The position numbers and the translations under genes are program-made. From contig DASVRI010000040.1 in NCBI GenBank assembly GCA_036388675.1, forward strand, positions 62,001-126,000: a stretch of 64,000 nt of DNA, read 5' to 3'. Below the pieces are notes generated by a model. It worked only from the letters and a program-made list of their open reading frames with translations, did not search any database and was not told the DNA's origin. Below are positions 24,594 through 32,893 of this stretch, in pieces. The stretch comes from DASVUS01 sp036388675 (GTDB lineage: Bacteria; Armatimonadota; Abditibacteriia; Abditibacteriales; Abditibacteriaceae). Each line of letters begins with the position of its first letter. Position 1 is the stretch's first letter.

Positions 24594-26660
24594 ATGTGGA
24601 GACAAAATCATACTCGTTTCCTGATGATTGCAGGGGCTGGTTTTTCCCTGCCACATCTGGCTTATGCCGGCCCGCAAACCAGCTACAGCCTCGCCATGCA
24701 GGGGCAGTTATGGGGTAACTCCATTTCATCAAGTTTTCAATTTGATGATGAGTTCAACGTGTCGAGCATGAACATGAACCTGTACGGCCCGTTGTTGCGT
24801 GCCGATGCGGGCGACATCTCCGCGAATTGGGATCAGCTAAGCCTGGCGGGACGCAGTTTTCAGGGGTTAACAACAGGATTCACGGCGGGCAAAGTCGATG
24901 TGTCGTTGCTGGGTGGCAACGTTGTCATTCAACCCGATTTATTGAATACCCCGGACGATCCGGATTTTCGCAAGCCAGCAAAACCGATAACTTCAAAGGT
25001 TTATGGCGCACGCGCCTCCTTGCCGCTGGGGCGCAGCCTTAACGTGGGCGTGGCACAGCTTTTTACACCCGATGCGCCGCAGTCTCAGGGTGGCACCATC
25101 AGTACTCTGGCGCTGGACTATCAACCCACTTTACGCCGAAGGCTGGGGCTGGAACTTGCCCGCAGCGAGAATGGAACGGCCTGGCAGCTATCGGCTTCGC
25201 GAGAAGGCAAGCGCCTCATGGTGCGGGGAAGCTATCGTCAGGCCGAGAACGGATTTTCCTCGGCAGGTAACCCGATGTTGCGCACACGACGCAATGGTGG
25301 CTTCGTCGCAATGCGCTATCGCCTGGCACAACCGCTCACTCTCGCCGCAAGCGCGCAGCGCTATGATGATGGGTTCGGCGGCCACTCCATTTCCCAATCG
25401 GTAACTCTACGCTTTGCGCGAAGAAACAAACCCTCGGTCAGTTTGTTTTGGCGCGAGTCCGATCTTTTACGTCTGGGTCCTGCCTCTCAAGACCGCAGCA
25501 CTGTATCACAGAACCGCGGCGTGCGGCTATCGCATCGCCTGGGAGCGAACCGTTTGTCGTTGCAGTATGAGCAGGTTCAATCTCATTATCTCAACAATGA
25601 CCAGATTGATAGAAACTTCAATCGCATCAGCTTGGGATGGACGCGACCACTGGGGCGACAAACAGAATTTAGCCTGCTGCAGATGTTGAACCTTGGCGAA
25701 GAAACTCGTTCCGATAAGGGCGTTAAGCGCAACGCTGCGGAACGTAGCAGCTACACTGCGGTGGATGTTCGCCATCGCGTGGGTGACAGCGGGCTGCGGC
25801 TCGACTTAGGTTTGCAACTTGAAAATCGTCGCTCGACAAGTGATGGCGGCCAGGCGCTTTCTCTGCGCGCCGGTCTTAACTACAGATTGAGTTCGGGAAG
25901 TTCCATCGATTTACAACTTGGCAAAACGCTGCGGCATTCAGGCAGTGTGTATTCATCAGATCGCTTTCATATGGGCTACACGCATCGCTTCGGCAGCAAC
26001 AGGCCAATGAGCCGCATTTTGACCTCACAGGAACGGCGGGAACTGGGCACCATCACCGGGCGCGTGTTCGAAGACCAGAATAGCAATGGCCGCTGGGACG
26101 CTGGAGAACCCGGCGTTGCCAATGTAAGCATCGGGTCGCCGAGCAGCTTGCAGGCTCAAACCGACCGCAACGGGCTATTTTCTTTGGCCAATTTCCGTCC
26201 GGGCAACCATTCATTACATCTGGTGACGAAAACTTTGCCTATCGAATACAGTGTTTTGTCGCTGCCCGATGCGCCCGTGACTGTGGTGGCCGGTAAGTCG
26301 GCCACTCTGGATATTCCCGTCGTGCGCACCGGGCAAGTTTCCGGCGTGGTATTTCTCGACTCCAACCGCAACAGGCTGCGTGATGAAGGCGAGACAGGTG
26401 TTGGTAATGTCATGGTGCGTGCAGAGGGCAGTGAAGTTATCAGCTTTACCGATGCAAAGGGCAACTTCACTTTGCATGGCTTAGCACCCATCGCCTGGAA
26501 AGTTTCCGTCGAGTCATCGTTTCTGGGTGAAGAGTATCAGCCTACATCCGCTACCCCGGTTGAGGTTCGTGTGATTCCCAACGGTGTGGCCAACGGCGTG
26601 GCATTGGGCATCGCACCTCAGCAGCGCGAAGTGGTGACCAGCTTCATTAAGGGCGAGTAG
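24594..26660 (+). CDS. Outer-membrane beta-barrel with two SdrD-B-like repeats (usher-like?)
   Basis: 688 residues. A signal peptide ends near HLAYA. Residues 30-470 alternate polar and hydrophobic strands with frequent R/Y/F ends (LSLQYEQVQSHYL, LRLDLGLQLENRRS, FHMGYTHRFGS), as in a large outer-membrane barrel. Two SdrD-B/Cna-B-like repeats follow: GTITGRVFEDQNSNGRWDAGE and VSGVVFLDSNRNRLRDEGET, each with the DxNxNGxxDxGE calcium-type loop. It comes 67 bases after the chaperone gene. The architecture suggests an usher-like exporter for the small secreted protein, though it is not a classical PapC usher. Function is inferred. Confidence 0.75.
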   Translation: MWRQNHTRFLMIAGAGFSLPHLAYAGPQTSYSLAMQGQLWGNSISSSFQFDDEFNVSSMNMNLYGPLLRADAGDISANWDQLSLAGRSFQGLTTGFTAGKVDVSLLGGNVVIQPDLLNTPDDPDFRKPAKPITSKVYGARASLPLGRSLNVGVAQLFTPDAPQSQGGTISTLALDYQPTLRRRLGLELARSENGTAWQLSASREGKRLMVRGSYRQAENGFSSAGNPMLRTRRNGGFVAMRYRLAQPLTLAASAQRYDDGFGGHSISQSVTLRFARRNKPSVSLFWRESDLLRLGPASQDRSTVSQNRGVRLSHRLGANRLSLQYEQVQSHYLNNDQIDRNFNRISLGWTRPLGRQTEFSLLQMLNLGEETRSDKGVKRNAAERSSYTAVDVRHRVGDSGLRLDLGLQLENRRSTSDGGQALSLRAGLNYRLSSGSSIDLQLGKTLRHSGSVYSSDRFHMGYTHRFGSNRPMSRILTSQERRELGTITGRVFEDQNSNGRWDAGEPGVANVSIGSPSSLQAQTDRNGLFSLANFRPGNHSLHLVTKTLPIEYSVLSLPDAPVTVVAGKSATLDIPVVRTGQVSGVVFLDSNRNRLRDEGETGVGNVMVRAEGSEVISFTDAKGNFTLHGLAPIAWKVSVESSFLGEEYQPTSATPVEVRVIPNGVANGVALGIAPQQREVVTSFIKGE

Positions 26661-26723
26661 TGCATGTGAGTACTCGCCAGCGCGTCATTAAAGCCGCGAG
26701 GTCTCGCGATGGCTCTCAAACTT

Positions 26724-26877
26724 ATAGGACTTACGCACGCGCACCGCAATGATTCGTAGGGGCGCGGTCTTCGCGCCCTGGACGAGGTCGTCTTGCACGA
26801 CGCGGGCCGGGCGAGGCAACCTGGGCGAGGCAACCTCGCCCCTACCAATCAGATATTTTGCGTAAGCTCTAACCTAT
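26724..26877. mobile_element. MITE-like element with nested inverted repeats
   Basis: The outer ends read ATAGGACTTACGCA (26724-26737) and, inverted, TGCGTAAG...CCTAT (26859-26877). Inside, GTAGGGGCG (26756) pairs with CGCCCCTAC (ending 26845), enclosing a GC-rich stretch with repeated GGGCGAGGCAACCT. No reading frame is present. Ends of the AGGACTTACGCA type occur on IS-derived elements in other phyla; the class here is not certain. Confidence 0.55.
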
Positions 26878-26882
26878 TGGCG

Positions 26883-27083
26883 TTATTCCGTGCCGTCGTA
26901 AGAGACATCAAACTCGGTCTGGCCGGTGCGCAACATTCGGTTGATGTAAGGCCGGCACAAGCCGCAGTTCTGGCCGAACTCAATACATTGCTGCAACGCT
27001 TCAAGGTTGTGGATACCATTGGCGTCCGCGACCTTCTTTAATTGTGCAAACGAGACATCGAAACAAACGCAGCGCGTGACCAT
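26883..27083 (-). CDS. BFD-like [2Fe-2S] ferredoxin
   Basis: 66 residues with the bacterioferritin-associated ferredoxin pattern: two Cys near the start (RCVCFDVSF), a helix (LKKVADANGIHNLEALQQCIEFG) and the second pair in QNCGLCRPYINRML. Four Cys in this spacing bind a [2Fe-2S] cluster. Such proteins release iron from bacterioferritin or act as small electron carriers. It starts 15 bases after the TonB-like gene on the same strand and has no clear Shine-Dalgarno sequence. The neighbourhood suggests a link with iron uptake. Confidence 0.82.
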   Translation of the reverse strand: MVTRCVCFDVSFAQLKKVADANGIHNLEALQQCIEFGQNCGLCRPYINRMLRTGQTEFDVSYDGTE

Positions 27084-27098
27084 TATATATCGAAAGCG

Positions 27099-28439
27099 TT
27101 AACCAGTCACAGAAAAAGCAAATTTAGCAGTTGATGCCACTGGTTCTCCGTTGATCATTTTTGGTGAATGACGTCCACGTTTAACGCTCTCGATACAGCT
27201 TCTATCAAATGCAGGAATACCAGACGATTGCAAGACTTCAATTTGCTCCGCTTTACCCTCGACAGTGATTACGGCCCGTAAACGCACCATTTTTCTGCGC
27301 ATGGCTTGTGCCGTGTCATCATCGATTTCAGGTGTGTCAACTTGCGACTTAGACCGGGCGTAACGTCCTCGTTTACGGCTTTTTTGAGATTCGCGTTCTT
27401 GTTGCTCACGCTGTTGCTGGCGTTCTCGACGCGCTTGCTCCTCACGTTCTTGCTGTTCTCTTTGCTCGCGCTGTTGATGTTCGCGCTCTTGTGCGGCGCG
27501 TTGAGCCGCCTCTTGTTGCGCGGCTTCGCGGCGTTGCGCCTCGGCTAGCTCTGTGGCACGTTCGGCAGCGGCACGCTGGGCTGCTGCACGTTCGGCAGCG
27601 TCATTTTGTGAACCGCCTTCTAAACCCGCACCGGGCGGCGTGCCGTCAAACCTGCGATTAGAGGTGCCTGCCATCTGCTGTCCGCCGCCTGCACCTGTAT
27701 TATCACGCGGTGCATCGCCAGTTTGGGCACGGGACGAACCAACATCCGGGGAATTACCACCCGCAGTATGATTGCGTCCGCGTGAAGGCCCGCTGCTTGT
27801 GACTTCGTTTCTTGAAAGGCGTGGCAGTAAACCGCTGCCGCGCCGGGAGCGATCATCAACGGTGGAACGAGTGGCAGGAACCACATCTCGACTGCGCGCC
27901 GCGCTGCTCGATACCCGACGAGATGCCGGTTGTGTGTGAGGCTCCGTTGTTGATGGAGATGGTTCAGGCAATGGCGCGTTTTGCTGCACCGAATCAGAGC
28001 GAGTACTCACTGCACCGCGTATGGCGCTGTAGCCTGAAAGGTCTTGCTGGTCGTCTGGGTTGTTGAAATGAGGGCTGTGTTGTGTCACTATGTGGCGAGG
28101 TTGCGGTTGGACTTCCCTGCGGTGCCGATGCGAAGGTTCTGTAATGAATCGGTTACCAGCCAGATTGTTCGCGCTGTTACGGCTTCGGGAACGTGCCTGA
28201 CCCTGCTGTGCCGCGCCATGCTGTGCTGTGTTGTTATTTGATGTGCTGTGCAGAGCGGTGCCGCCGGCACGACTTGAGGTCGAGTGAACTCCCGCAGCGG
28301 AGTGGCCACCCAGAAAAGAAACTTCCATCACTTGCGGCTCACGCGTGATGTTGCTTCCACGTGGTAACGCCAGCCACAGCGAAACGTGCAGTGCAGACGA
28401 AAGCAAAAGAGCGAGCAGGGTTTGACGAGCCGGTTGCAT
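27099..28439 (-). CDS. TonB-family energy transducer
   Basis: About 446 residues from ATG 28439; the frame is open further upstream, but the membrane anchor (RQTLLALLLSSALHVSLWLAL) follows this ATG directly. A long Ser/Thr/Gln-rich periplasmic region comes next, then an Arg/Gln/Glu-rich coiled coil (EREHQQREQREQQEREEQAR type) near residues 300-370. The TonB C-terminal domain closes the chain (LRAVITVEGKAEQIEVLQSSGIPAFDRSCIESV). No ExbB or ExbD is nearby. A BFD ferredoxin gene follows in the same operon. The central part is much longer and less Pro-rich than in classical TonB. Confidence 0.85.
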   Translation of the reverse strand: MQPARQTLLALLLSSALHVSLWLALPRGSNITREPQVMEVSFLGGHSAAGVHSTSSRAGGTALHSTSNNNTAQHGAAQQGQARSRSRNSANNLAGNRFITEPSHRHRREVQPQPRHIVTQHSPHFNNPDDQQDLSGYSAIRGAVSTRSDSVQQNAPLPEPSPSTTEPHTQPASRRVSSSAARSRDVVPATRSTVDDRSRRGSGLLPRLSRNEVTSSGPSRGRNHTAGGNSPDVGSSRAQTGDAPRDNTGAGGGQQMAGTSNRRFDGTPPGAGLEGGSQNDAAERAAAQRAAAERATELAEAQRREAAQQEAAQRAAQEREHQQREQREQQEREEQARRERQQQREQQERESQKSRKRGRYARSKSQVDTPEIDDDTAQAMRRKMVRLRAVITVEGKAEQIEVLQSSGIPAFDRSCIESVKRGRHSPKMINGEPVASTAKFAFSVTG

Positions 28440-28734
28440 AATCAGTAAATCGGTAGAGCAGTTTACTTTATGCAGTGCCCTCAAAGGCAACTTGTGATGC
28501 CTACGTGTTTTGTTGCGCAAAGCAGCCCGTTCAAAGGGAGACACCATTGGAATCGCTGAAGCCAAAGCTGCTGCCCGTGTCGCGGCAAGACAGGTCGGGT
28601 AACGAGTACTCGGGAAACCAGAGCTAAGCTGATAAGATCGCGGTTATCACGACATACCGCTTCCGCTGTTTTAAGGATCGGGCAAATAGTTGAAATGGCG
28701 CGAAGTTGTAGGGCTACTCCGTGTGTTTTGGCGA

Positions 28735-29247
28735 TTACTTTTTGCGTGTTGTGAGTGCAGCGGCGCCATCATCAGCAATGCGTGCTAACGTGTCGTCTGT
28801 GACGTGGAACGGCACCGCATCGCGCCCGCCTTTTTGCGCGTGTGGCTTGTAGCGTTTTAGCGACATTTCGCTATCACCGACGCGCGCTTCGTAATACTCG
28901 CTCTTTTTGCCGCGCATCGTTTCCGGCGTCGAGCGCAGCACAGCCGTGCCGCCGGCATCGGTTTCAACATAACCCAAACGCTCGGTGAGATAGGTTGTGC
29001 GTCCGGCGAATGCTTCGGCTTTGGCCTTGGGGCTGGCTGCTTTACTTGCGCCACCAGAAACCGAGACCTTGACTTCGCCCGCAAGGTGGCTCAAGCGGTC
29101 GTTATCGGCCACGATGACGCTGGCTTTCACGGCGCCGTCCTGCGCTTCGGCCTGCAAGGGCAGTGGGCGATTCATGGCCGCTTCTTTTTGCACCGCCTGC
29201 ACCAACTTGGTTCCAATTGAAGTTTGATTTGAAGAATGATTCGACAT
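28735..29247 (-). CDS. Hypothetical protein, 170 residues
   Basis: I do not recognise this protein. It is soluble, with a disordered Ser/Asn start, an Ala/Lys-rich middle (GGASKAASPKAKAEAFAG) and a more ordered second half (TYLTERLGYVETDAGGTAVLRSTPET... EYYEARVGDSEMSLKRYKPHAQKGG). GGGAG precedes the ATG. It is the last gene of the minus-strand PrkA-YeaH-SpoVR run, 37 bases after SpoVR, so it may share the stress role of that module. That is inference. Confidence 0.65.
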   Translation of the reverse strand: MSNHSSNQTSIGTKLVQAVQKEAAMNRPLPLQAEAQDGAVKASVIVADNDRLSHLAGEVKVSVSGGASKAASPKAKAEAFAGRTTYLTERLGYVETDAGGTAVLRSTPETMRGKKSEYYEARVGDSEMSLKRYKPHAQKGGRDAVPFHVTDDTLARIADDGAAALTTRKK

Positions 29248-29284
29248 AATGGCATCTCCCGCGAGGGCGCAATGTTTTGCGCCT

Positions 29285-30766
29285 CTATTTATCGTCTTTG
29301 CCGTTATAGGACAGAACTTTGGTTTCTCCGCCCTCCATTGTTTCCAGATGCACCGGGCGCGTCCAAATTTGGAAGATGTTGCGCAACGTGTCGCGTGCCT
29401 CGTCTTCTTTTAGGTCCATGCCTTCGTGGCGATGCTGCAAATACAATTCGCCCCGGTTTTCATAGTTGCCATCCACCACGTAGATAAATGGCCGCCCGTG
29501 ATTAGTGAGACCAAAGAGCAGCTTCTCTTTGATCTTCTTGAAGTCGCGCGTGGCGATGGTGTAGGCTTCGATGTCGTCGTTCCACTCGTAGCCGAAGAAC
29601 ATGTGCTCGGCGATAAAGTCGGGCGTGAGAAACTCGTCGATGAAACTCACATCATTGAAGTGTTGCCACACCTCGAAGACTTTCTCTTTGCCCATCATCG
29701 CGCCGGTATTCCAACTGCGTTTCTTGCGCAGGTCTTCGCAATCTTCCCACTCTTTGCCGAACTGGCCTTTATCCCAGCGGCGTTCGATGTCATTGAGCAG
29801 CGCCAGACCTAAACGATAAGGATTGATGCGCCCAGGATGATTAGCCACGGTTCCGCTGTGGTGTTCGGCATAATCGACCACGTCTTCCGGCCGCAAAACC
29901 TTCTGCGTCATGAGGCGCGTGTGCGCCCAGCAGGCGCAGCCCTCGTTCATGATTTTTGTTTGTCCCTGCGGCGCAAAGTAATACGCCTCTTCGCGAATAA
30001 TGGACAGCACATCGCTTTGCCACGGTTGCAGCGGCGCGTAGTTCAACAGGAACAAGAGAACATCTTTCTGCGGCTCCGGCGGGAACTTCGCCTGCTCCAT
30101 CGCTTCATTTTGAATTCGCTCGCGCTGCTCCTGAATAAAACTCGGCGGGTTGATGTAATCGCGCATGTAACCACTCGCGGGCAGTTGATATGGCTCCGGT
30201 GAGTACTCGCTTTCTTCATCATCATGCTCCGTAGTGGCGCAATTCATTGTGCCCGCACGCTTGATAAAAGGCGCGTGCATATCGATCAGGTCTTCAATCG
30301 TCAAGCAGCAGTCGATAAAGTTCTCCACGGTTTCCACGCCATACTTGGCCATGTAGCGCCGGATGCGATTGCCGTGGTTGGCCATTTCGTCCATCATCTT
30401 GCGATTGGTGGGGCCGAACATGTAGTTGTGCTTGAAAAAGTGCGCGTGCCCGCAAACGTGCGCGATGACCATCTTCTGGTCGATGACTTGATTTACGTCC
30501 AGCAAATAGGCATAAACCGGATCGGTGTTGACCACCATCTCGTAAATCTTGGAAAGGCCATAACCATAACCTTTGGCAAGACGGTCATACTCCATGCCGA
30601 AGCTCCAGTGCGGATAGCGCGTGGGAAAGCCACCATACGCCGCCACTTCGCTCATGGTGTGGTAATCCACCATCTCATACACGACCGGAAAAAAGTCGAA
30701 GCCCATCTCATGCGAGTAGTCTTCGATCTCGCGCTGAATATCAAGAAGTTGAGAAGGAGTAATCAT
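29285..30766 (-). CDS. SpoVR family protein
   Basis: About 493 residues from ATG 30766. The family pattern is clear: YEMVDYHTMSEVAAYGGFPTRYPHWSFGMEYDRL, MVIAHVCGHAHFFKHN and CACWAHTRLMT. SpoVR proteins are large, widespread and linked to stationary-phase or stress responses; the partner genes PrkA and YeaH lie upstream on the same strand as in enterobacterial yeaGH-ycgB. The frame is open to an ATG at 30802, but those 12 extra residues are encoded by a heptad repeat that forms the left flank of a four-helix-bundle gene. Confidence 0.93.
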   Translation of the reverse strand: MITPSQLLDIQREIEDYSHEMGFDFFPVVYEMVDYHTMSEVAAYGGFPTRYPHWSFGMEYDRLAKGYGYGLSKIYEMVVNTDPVYAYLLDVNQVIDQKMVIAHVCGHAHFFKHNYMFGPTNRKMMDEMANHGNRIRRYMAKYGVETVENFIDCCLTIEDLIDMHAPFIKRAGTMNCATTEHDDEESEYSPEPYQLPASGYMRDYINPPSFIQEQRERIQNEAMEQAKFPPEPQKDVLLFLLNYAPLQPWQSDVLSIIREEAYYFAPQGQTKIMNEGCACWAHTRLMTQKVLRPEDVVDYAEHHSGTVANHPGRINPYRLGLALLNDIERRWDKGQFGKEWEDCEDLRKKRSWNTGAMMGKEKVFEVWQHFNDVSFIDEFLTPDFIAEHMFFGYEWNDDIEAYTIATRDFKKIKEKLLFGLTNHGRPFIYVVDGNYENRGELYLQHRHEGMDLKEDEARDTLRNIFQIWTRPVHLETMEGGETKVLSYNGKDDK

Positions 30767-30770
30767 TGAA

Positions 30771-30793
30771 GTGATGAGTAATGGGTGATGAGT
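30771..30793. repeat. Heptad inverted-repeat arm, left flank of four-helix-bundle gene
   Basis: Built of GTGATGA/GTAATGG-type heptads. It matches the arm at 31199-31221 in inverted orientation over 23 bp with two mismatches, enclosing the four-helix-bundle gene. It lies five bases before the SpoVR start codon. Confidence 0.7.
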
Positions 30794-30802
30794 GCTCATC
30801 AC

Positions 30803-31183
30803 TCATCGCCCTTCGTCCTTTCTACGTTCCACCGAGGCGCGCAGGCCGCCGATCAATCGTCCGGTTTCTTCCGCTTGTGACATGAGCTGGCTGAAGGTGT
30901 ATTCGTCAAGGTAACCGACATCTAATGCGACATAGAGCTGTGAACGGACTTCTGCACACGAGGCTTTAGCAACCGAAAGGAACTGATGGAATTCCTTTGA
31001 GCCTCCTCGTTCAAATCCTTCCGCAATATTCGACATGATGGAAACACTGGCGCGTTGAATCTGATTAACCAAACCGTAATCCTTGGAAAAACTGCCTCGT
31101 TGCGTGGCAATGTAAATTGCTTTGGTGAGTTGACGCGCCTTCTGCCATGCCACAAAATCCTCAAACCTACGAATATCATTCAT
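30803..31183 (-). CDS. Four-helix-bundle protein (S23/IVP family), copy 1
   Basis: About 126 residues from ATG 31183. It carries the family pattern FEDFVAWQKARQLTKAIY, FSKDYGLVNQIQRASVSIMSNIAEGFERGG, FHQFLSVAKASCAEVRSQLYVALDVGYL. Proteins of this family were first met in 23S rRNA intervening sequences and form pentamers; their role is unknown. It lies between YeaH and SpoVR, where it is not part of the conserved set, and is flanked by inverted heptad repeats, so it looks like an inserted cassette. Confidence 0.9.
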   Translation of the reverse strand: MNDIRRFEDFVAWQKARQLTKAIYIATQRGSFSKDYGLVNQIQRASVSIMSNIAEGFERGGSKEFHQFLSVAKASCAEVRSQLYVALDVGYLDEYTFSQLMSQAEETGRLIGGLRASVERRKDEGR

Positions 31184-31198
31184 AATTGTGTACTCATC

Positions 31199-31221
31199 AC
31201 TCATCACCTATTACCCATCAC
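31199..31221. repeat. Heptad inverted-repeat arm, right flank of four-helix-bundle gene
   Basis: ACTCATCACCTATTACCCAT and onward, the inverted partner of the arm at 30771-30793 (21 of 23 positions match). Together they bracket the four-helix-bundle gene within the YeaH-SpoVR gap. Confidence 0.7.
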
Positions 31222-31227
31222 TTCTGT

Positions 31228-32325
31228 TCATCGCCCCTTCCCCAAAAACGCTTTAATTGCCTTCAGAATATCTTCACGATCATTGACTTCCGCCGTCACA
31301 ACTTTATCTTCATCCTCGAAGTGGTCGTAAATGTCGGTGAGGAACTGGCCTGAACCCCAGTAGCTCGCCACCTGACCGTAGCAGAACAAATTGGCTTTGG
31401 GCAGCAGTTGTTTTTCCAGCATGTCGATGCAGGCTTCGTTGTCTTCTTCCCAGTTGTCGCCGTCGGAAAAGTGGAAGCAGTAGATGTTCCATTCGCTGGG
31501 CGGAAACCGCTCGTCCACGATGGAATTGAGTACTCGATAGGCGCTCGAAATCTTGGTGCCGCCGCTTTCGCGCGTGTGATAAAAGGTGTGCTCGTCCACT
31601 TCGCGCGCTTCGGTATCGTGAATGACATAGCATTGCGACACATTCTTATATTGCGAGCGCAGCCACGTATCAATCCAGAAACTGGTGATGCGCACCAGTT
31701 CTTTTTGCTCGTCGCCCATTGAGCCGCTCACATCCATTGCATAGAGAATGACAGCGTTCGCTTCGGGTAGAATCACCGGGTTCCAGGTGCGATAGCGCGT
31801 GTCCTCGCGCACCGGCACAATCTTGGGGTCTTTGGCGTTGTATTCGCCGCTGAGCACCTGGCGTCGCAGCGCCTGCTTATAGGTTCGCTTGAAGTGGCGC
31901 AGCGAGTTCGGCCCTACGGTTGAAATGCCGGTATATTTATCGACTTGCTGCGACAGGTTCTTCTGGCCGCGCGGCTCCACGTTGGGCAGTTCTAACTCTT
32001 CACCGAGCATGGCCGCGAGTTCTTCCAGCGAAACATCGACTTCGAGAATGTGTTCGCCTGTGCCCTGACCGGCTTTGCCTTGGCCGGGCTGCCCACCACC
32101 GAGCGGATCGCCAACATCGCCTTCGCCCTGACCCACGCCGCCGGTTTGTTTCTGGCCATAGCGAAACTGCGGCAGCGAAATTTGCGGCAGCGGAATCGAG
32201 ACGAGGTCGCGCCCTTTCTTGCCGATCATCTCGCCTTTGGAAATGTAGCCCTTAAGCTGCTCTTTGATTTTGCCGCGCACGATATTACGAAACCGTGCCG
32301 CATCGCCTTCAATTCGCTGTGCCAT
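31228..32325 (-). CDS. YeaH/YhbH family protein (DUF444)
   Basis: 365 residues. The N-terminus has the family's RIEGDAARFRNIVRGKIKEQLKGYISKGEMIG stretch; the middle is Gly/Gln-rich (GVGQGEGDVGDPLGGGQPGQG); the second half is a von Willebrand A-like fold with the metal site ILYAMDVSGSMGDEQKELV. YeaH works with the PrkA kinase (YeaG) in nitrogen and stationary-phase stress in enterobacteria. Here PrkA lies upstream, separated by two inserted genes. Confidence 0.92.
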   Translation of the reverse strand: MAQRIEGDAARFRNIVRGKIKEQLKGYISKGEMIGKKGRDLVSIPLPQISLPQFRYGQKQTGGVGQGEGDVGDPLGGGQPGQGKAGQGTGEHILEVDVSLEELAAMLGEELELPNVEPRGQKNLSQQVDKYTGISTVGPNSLRHFKRTYKQALRRQVLSGEYNAKDPKIVPVREDTRYRTWNPVILPEANAVILYAMDVSGSMGDEQKELVRITSFWIDTWLRSQYKNVSQCYVIHDTEAREVDEHTFYHTRESGGTKISSAYRVLNSIVDERFPPSEWNIYCFHFSDGDNWEEDNEACIDMLEKQLLPKANLFCYGQVASYWGSGQFLTDIYDHFEDEDKVVTAEVNDREDILKAIKAFLGKGR

Positions 32326-32345
32326 TCTCGGTTCCTTCAGAATGA

Positions 32346-32458
32346 ATTAACAAGGATGGACAGGATGAACAGGATAGAAAACATCAGTGTTTTTTAGACG
32401 TGATCTAATGTTCGCTGGCAGATACACCATCCTGTCTATCCTGTTCATCCTGTTAATA
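32346..32458. repeat. Inverted repeat of ACAGGATGA-type units
   Basis: The left side has units of the ACAGGATGA/ACAGGATAG type; the right side carries the inverted copy (ATCCTGTCTATCCTGTTCAT and onward), so the whole can fold into one long hairpin with an AT-rich centre. It fills the space between YeaH and the VOC gene. No reading frame is present. Confidence 0.65.
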
Positions 32459-32884
32459 AATCGGCCAGATGCCCGGTGTTGCTAATTCAATCGCGTGTCC
32501 ATCTGGGTCGCGGAAGTATACGCTGGTGCCGCCGCGTGGTGGATGAACAATGCTTTCAATCGCAATGCCGTGCTCTTCGAGTACTCGTTTCCACTCTTCG
32601 AGGCTGGCGGCTTCAACGGCGAAGCACAGATGCAATTGCCCGTGGCCATCGTGCGGCGGGATGAAGCCGCCCGGTGTGTCTTCGCCTTTGGTGCTGCCGC
32701 CTATTTTGAAGAGCAACAATACGTGCTTGCCCGCGACATCTAAGGCGCGAAGACGATGATCTCCCAGCATCGTTTCAAAACCGAACAGTTCATGATAGAA
32801 ACGTTCCGAAGTATCCAAATCTTGGACATACAGCGCCGTTTCGAGTACTCGGATTGAGGTTCGCGGTTCGCGGTTCTCGGTCAT
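32453..32884 (-). CDS. VOC/glyoxalase-family metalloprotein
   Basis: 143 residues with two beta-alpha-beta-beta-beta units. The first metal-type position is in LETALYVQDLDTSERFYHELFGF, followed by HGQLHLCFAV with a metal-ligand His and GTSVYFRDPDGHAIELATPG with the C-terminal His and Glu. Members include glyoxalase I, dioxygenases and fosfomycin-resistance proteins; the substrate is not clear. Its first nine codons (MTENREPRT) are supplied by the heptad repeat at 32856-32893. The ATG overlaps the stop of the four-helix-bundle gene upstream (ATGA). Confidence 0.85.
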   Translation of the reverse strand: MTENREPRTSIRVLETALYVQDLDTSERFYHELFGFETMLGDHRLRALDVAGKHVLLLFKIGGSTKGEDTPGGFIPPHDGHGQLHLCFAVEAASLEEWKRVLEEHGIAIESIVHPPRGGTSVYFRDPDGHAIELATPGIWPIY

Positions 32885-32893
32885 AGGTTTGCG
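32856..32893. repeat. Heptad repeat arm (GGTTCGC type), left flank of second four-helix-bundle gene
   Basis: Heptads GGTTCGC, GGTTCGC, GGTTCTC, GGTCATA, GGTTTGC follow each other. An inverted, diverged partner (AACCGCA, AACCTCA, AACCGCT, AACCCCG) lies at 33241-33273. The arm encodes the start of the VOC protein. Confidence 0.65.
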
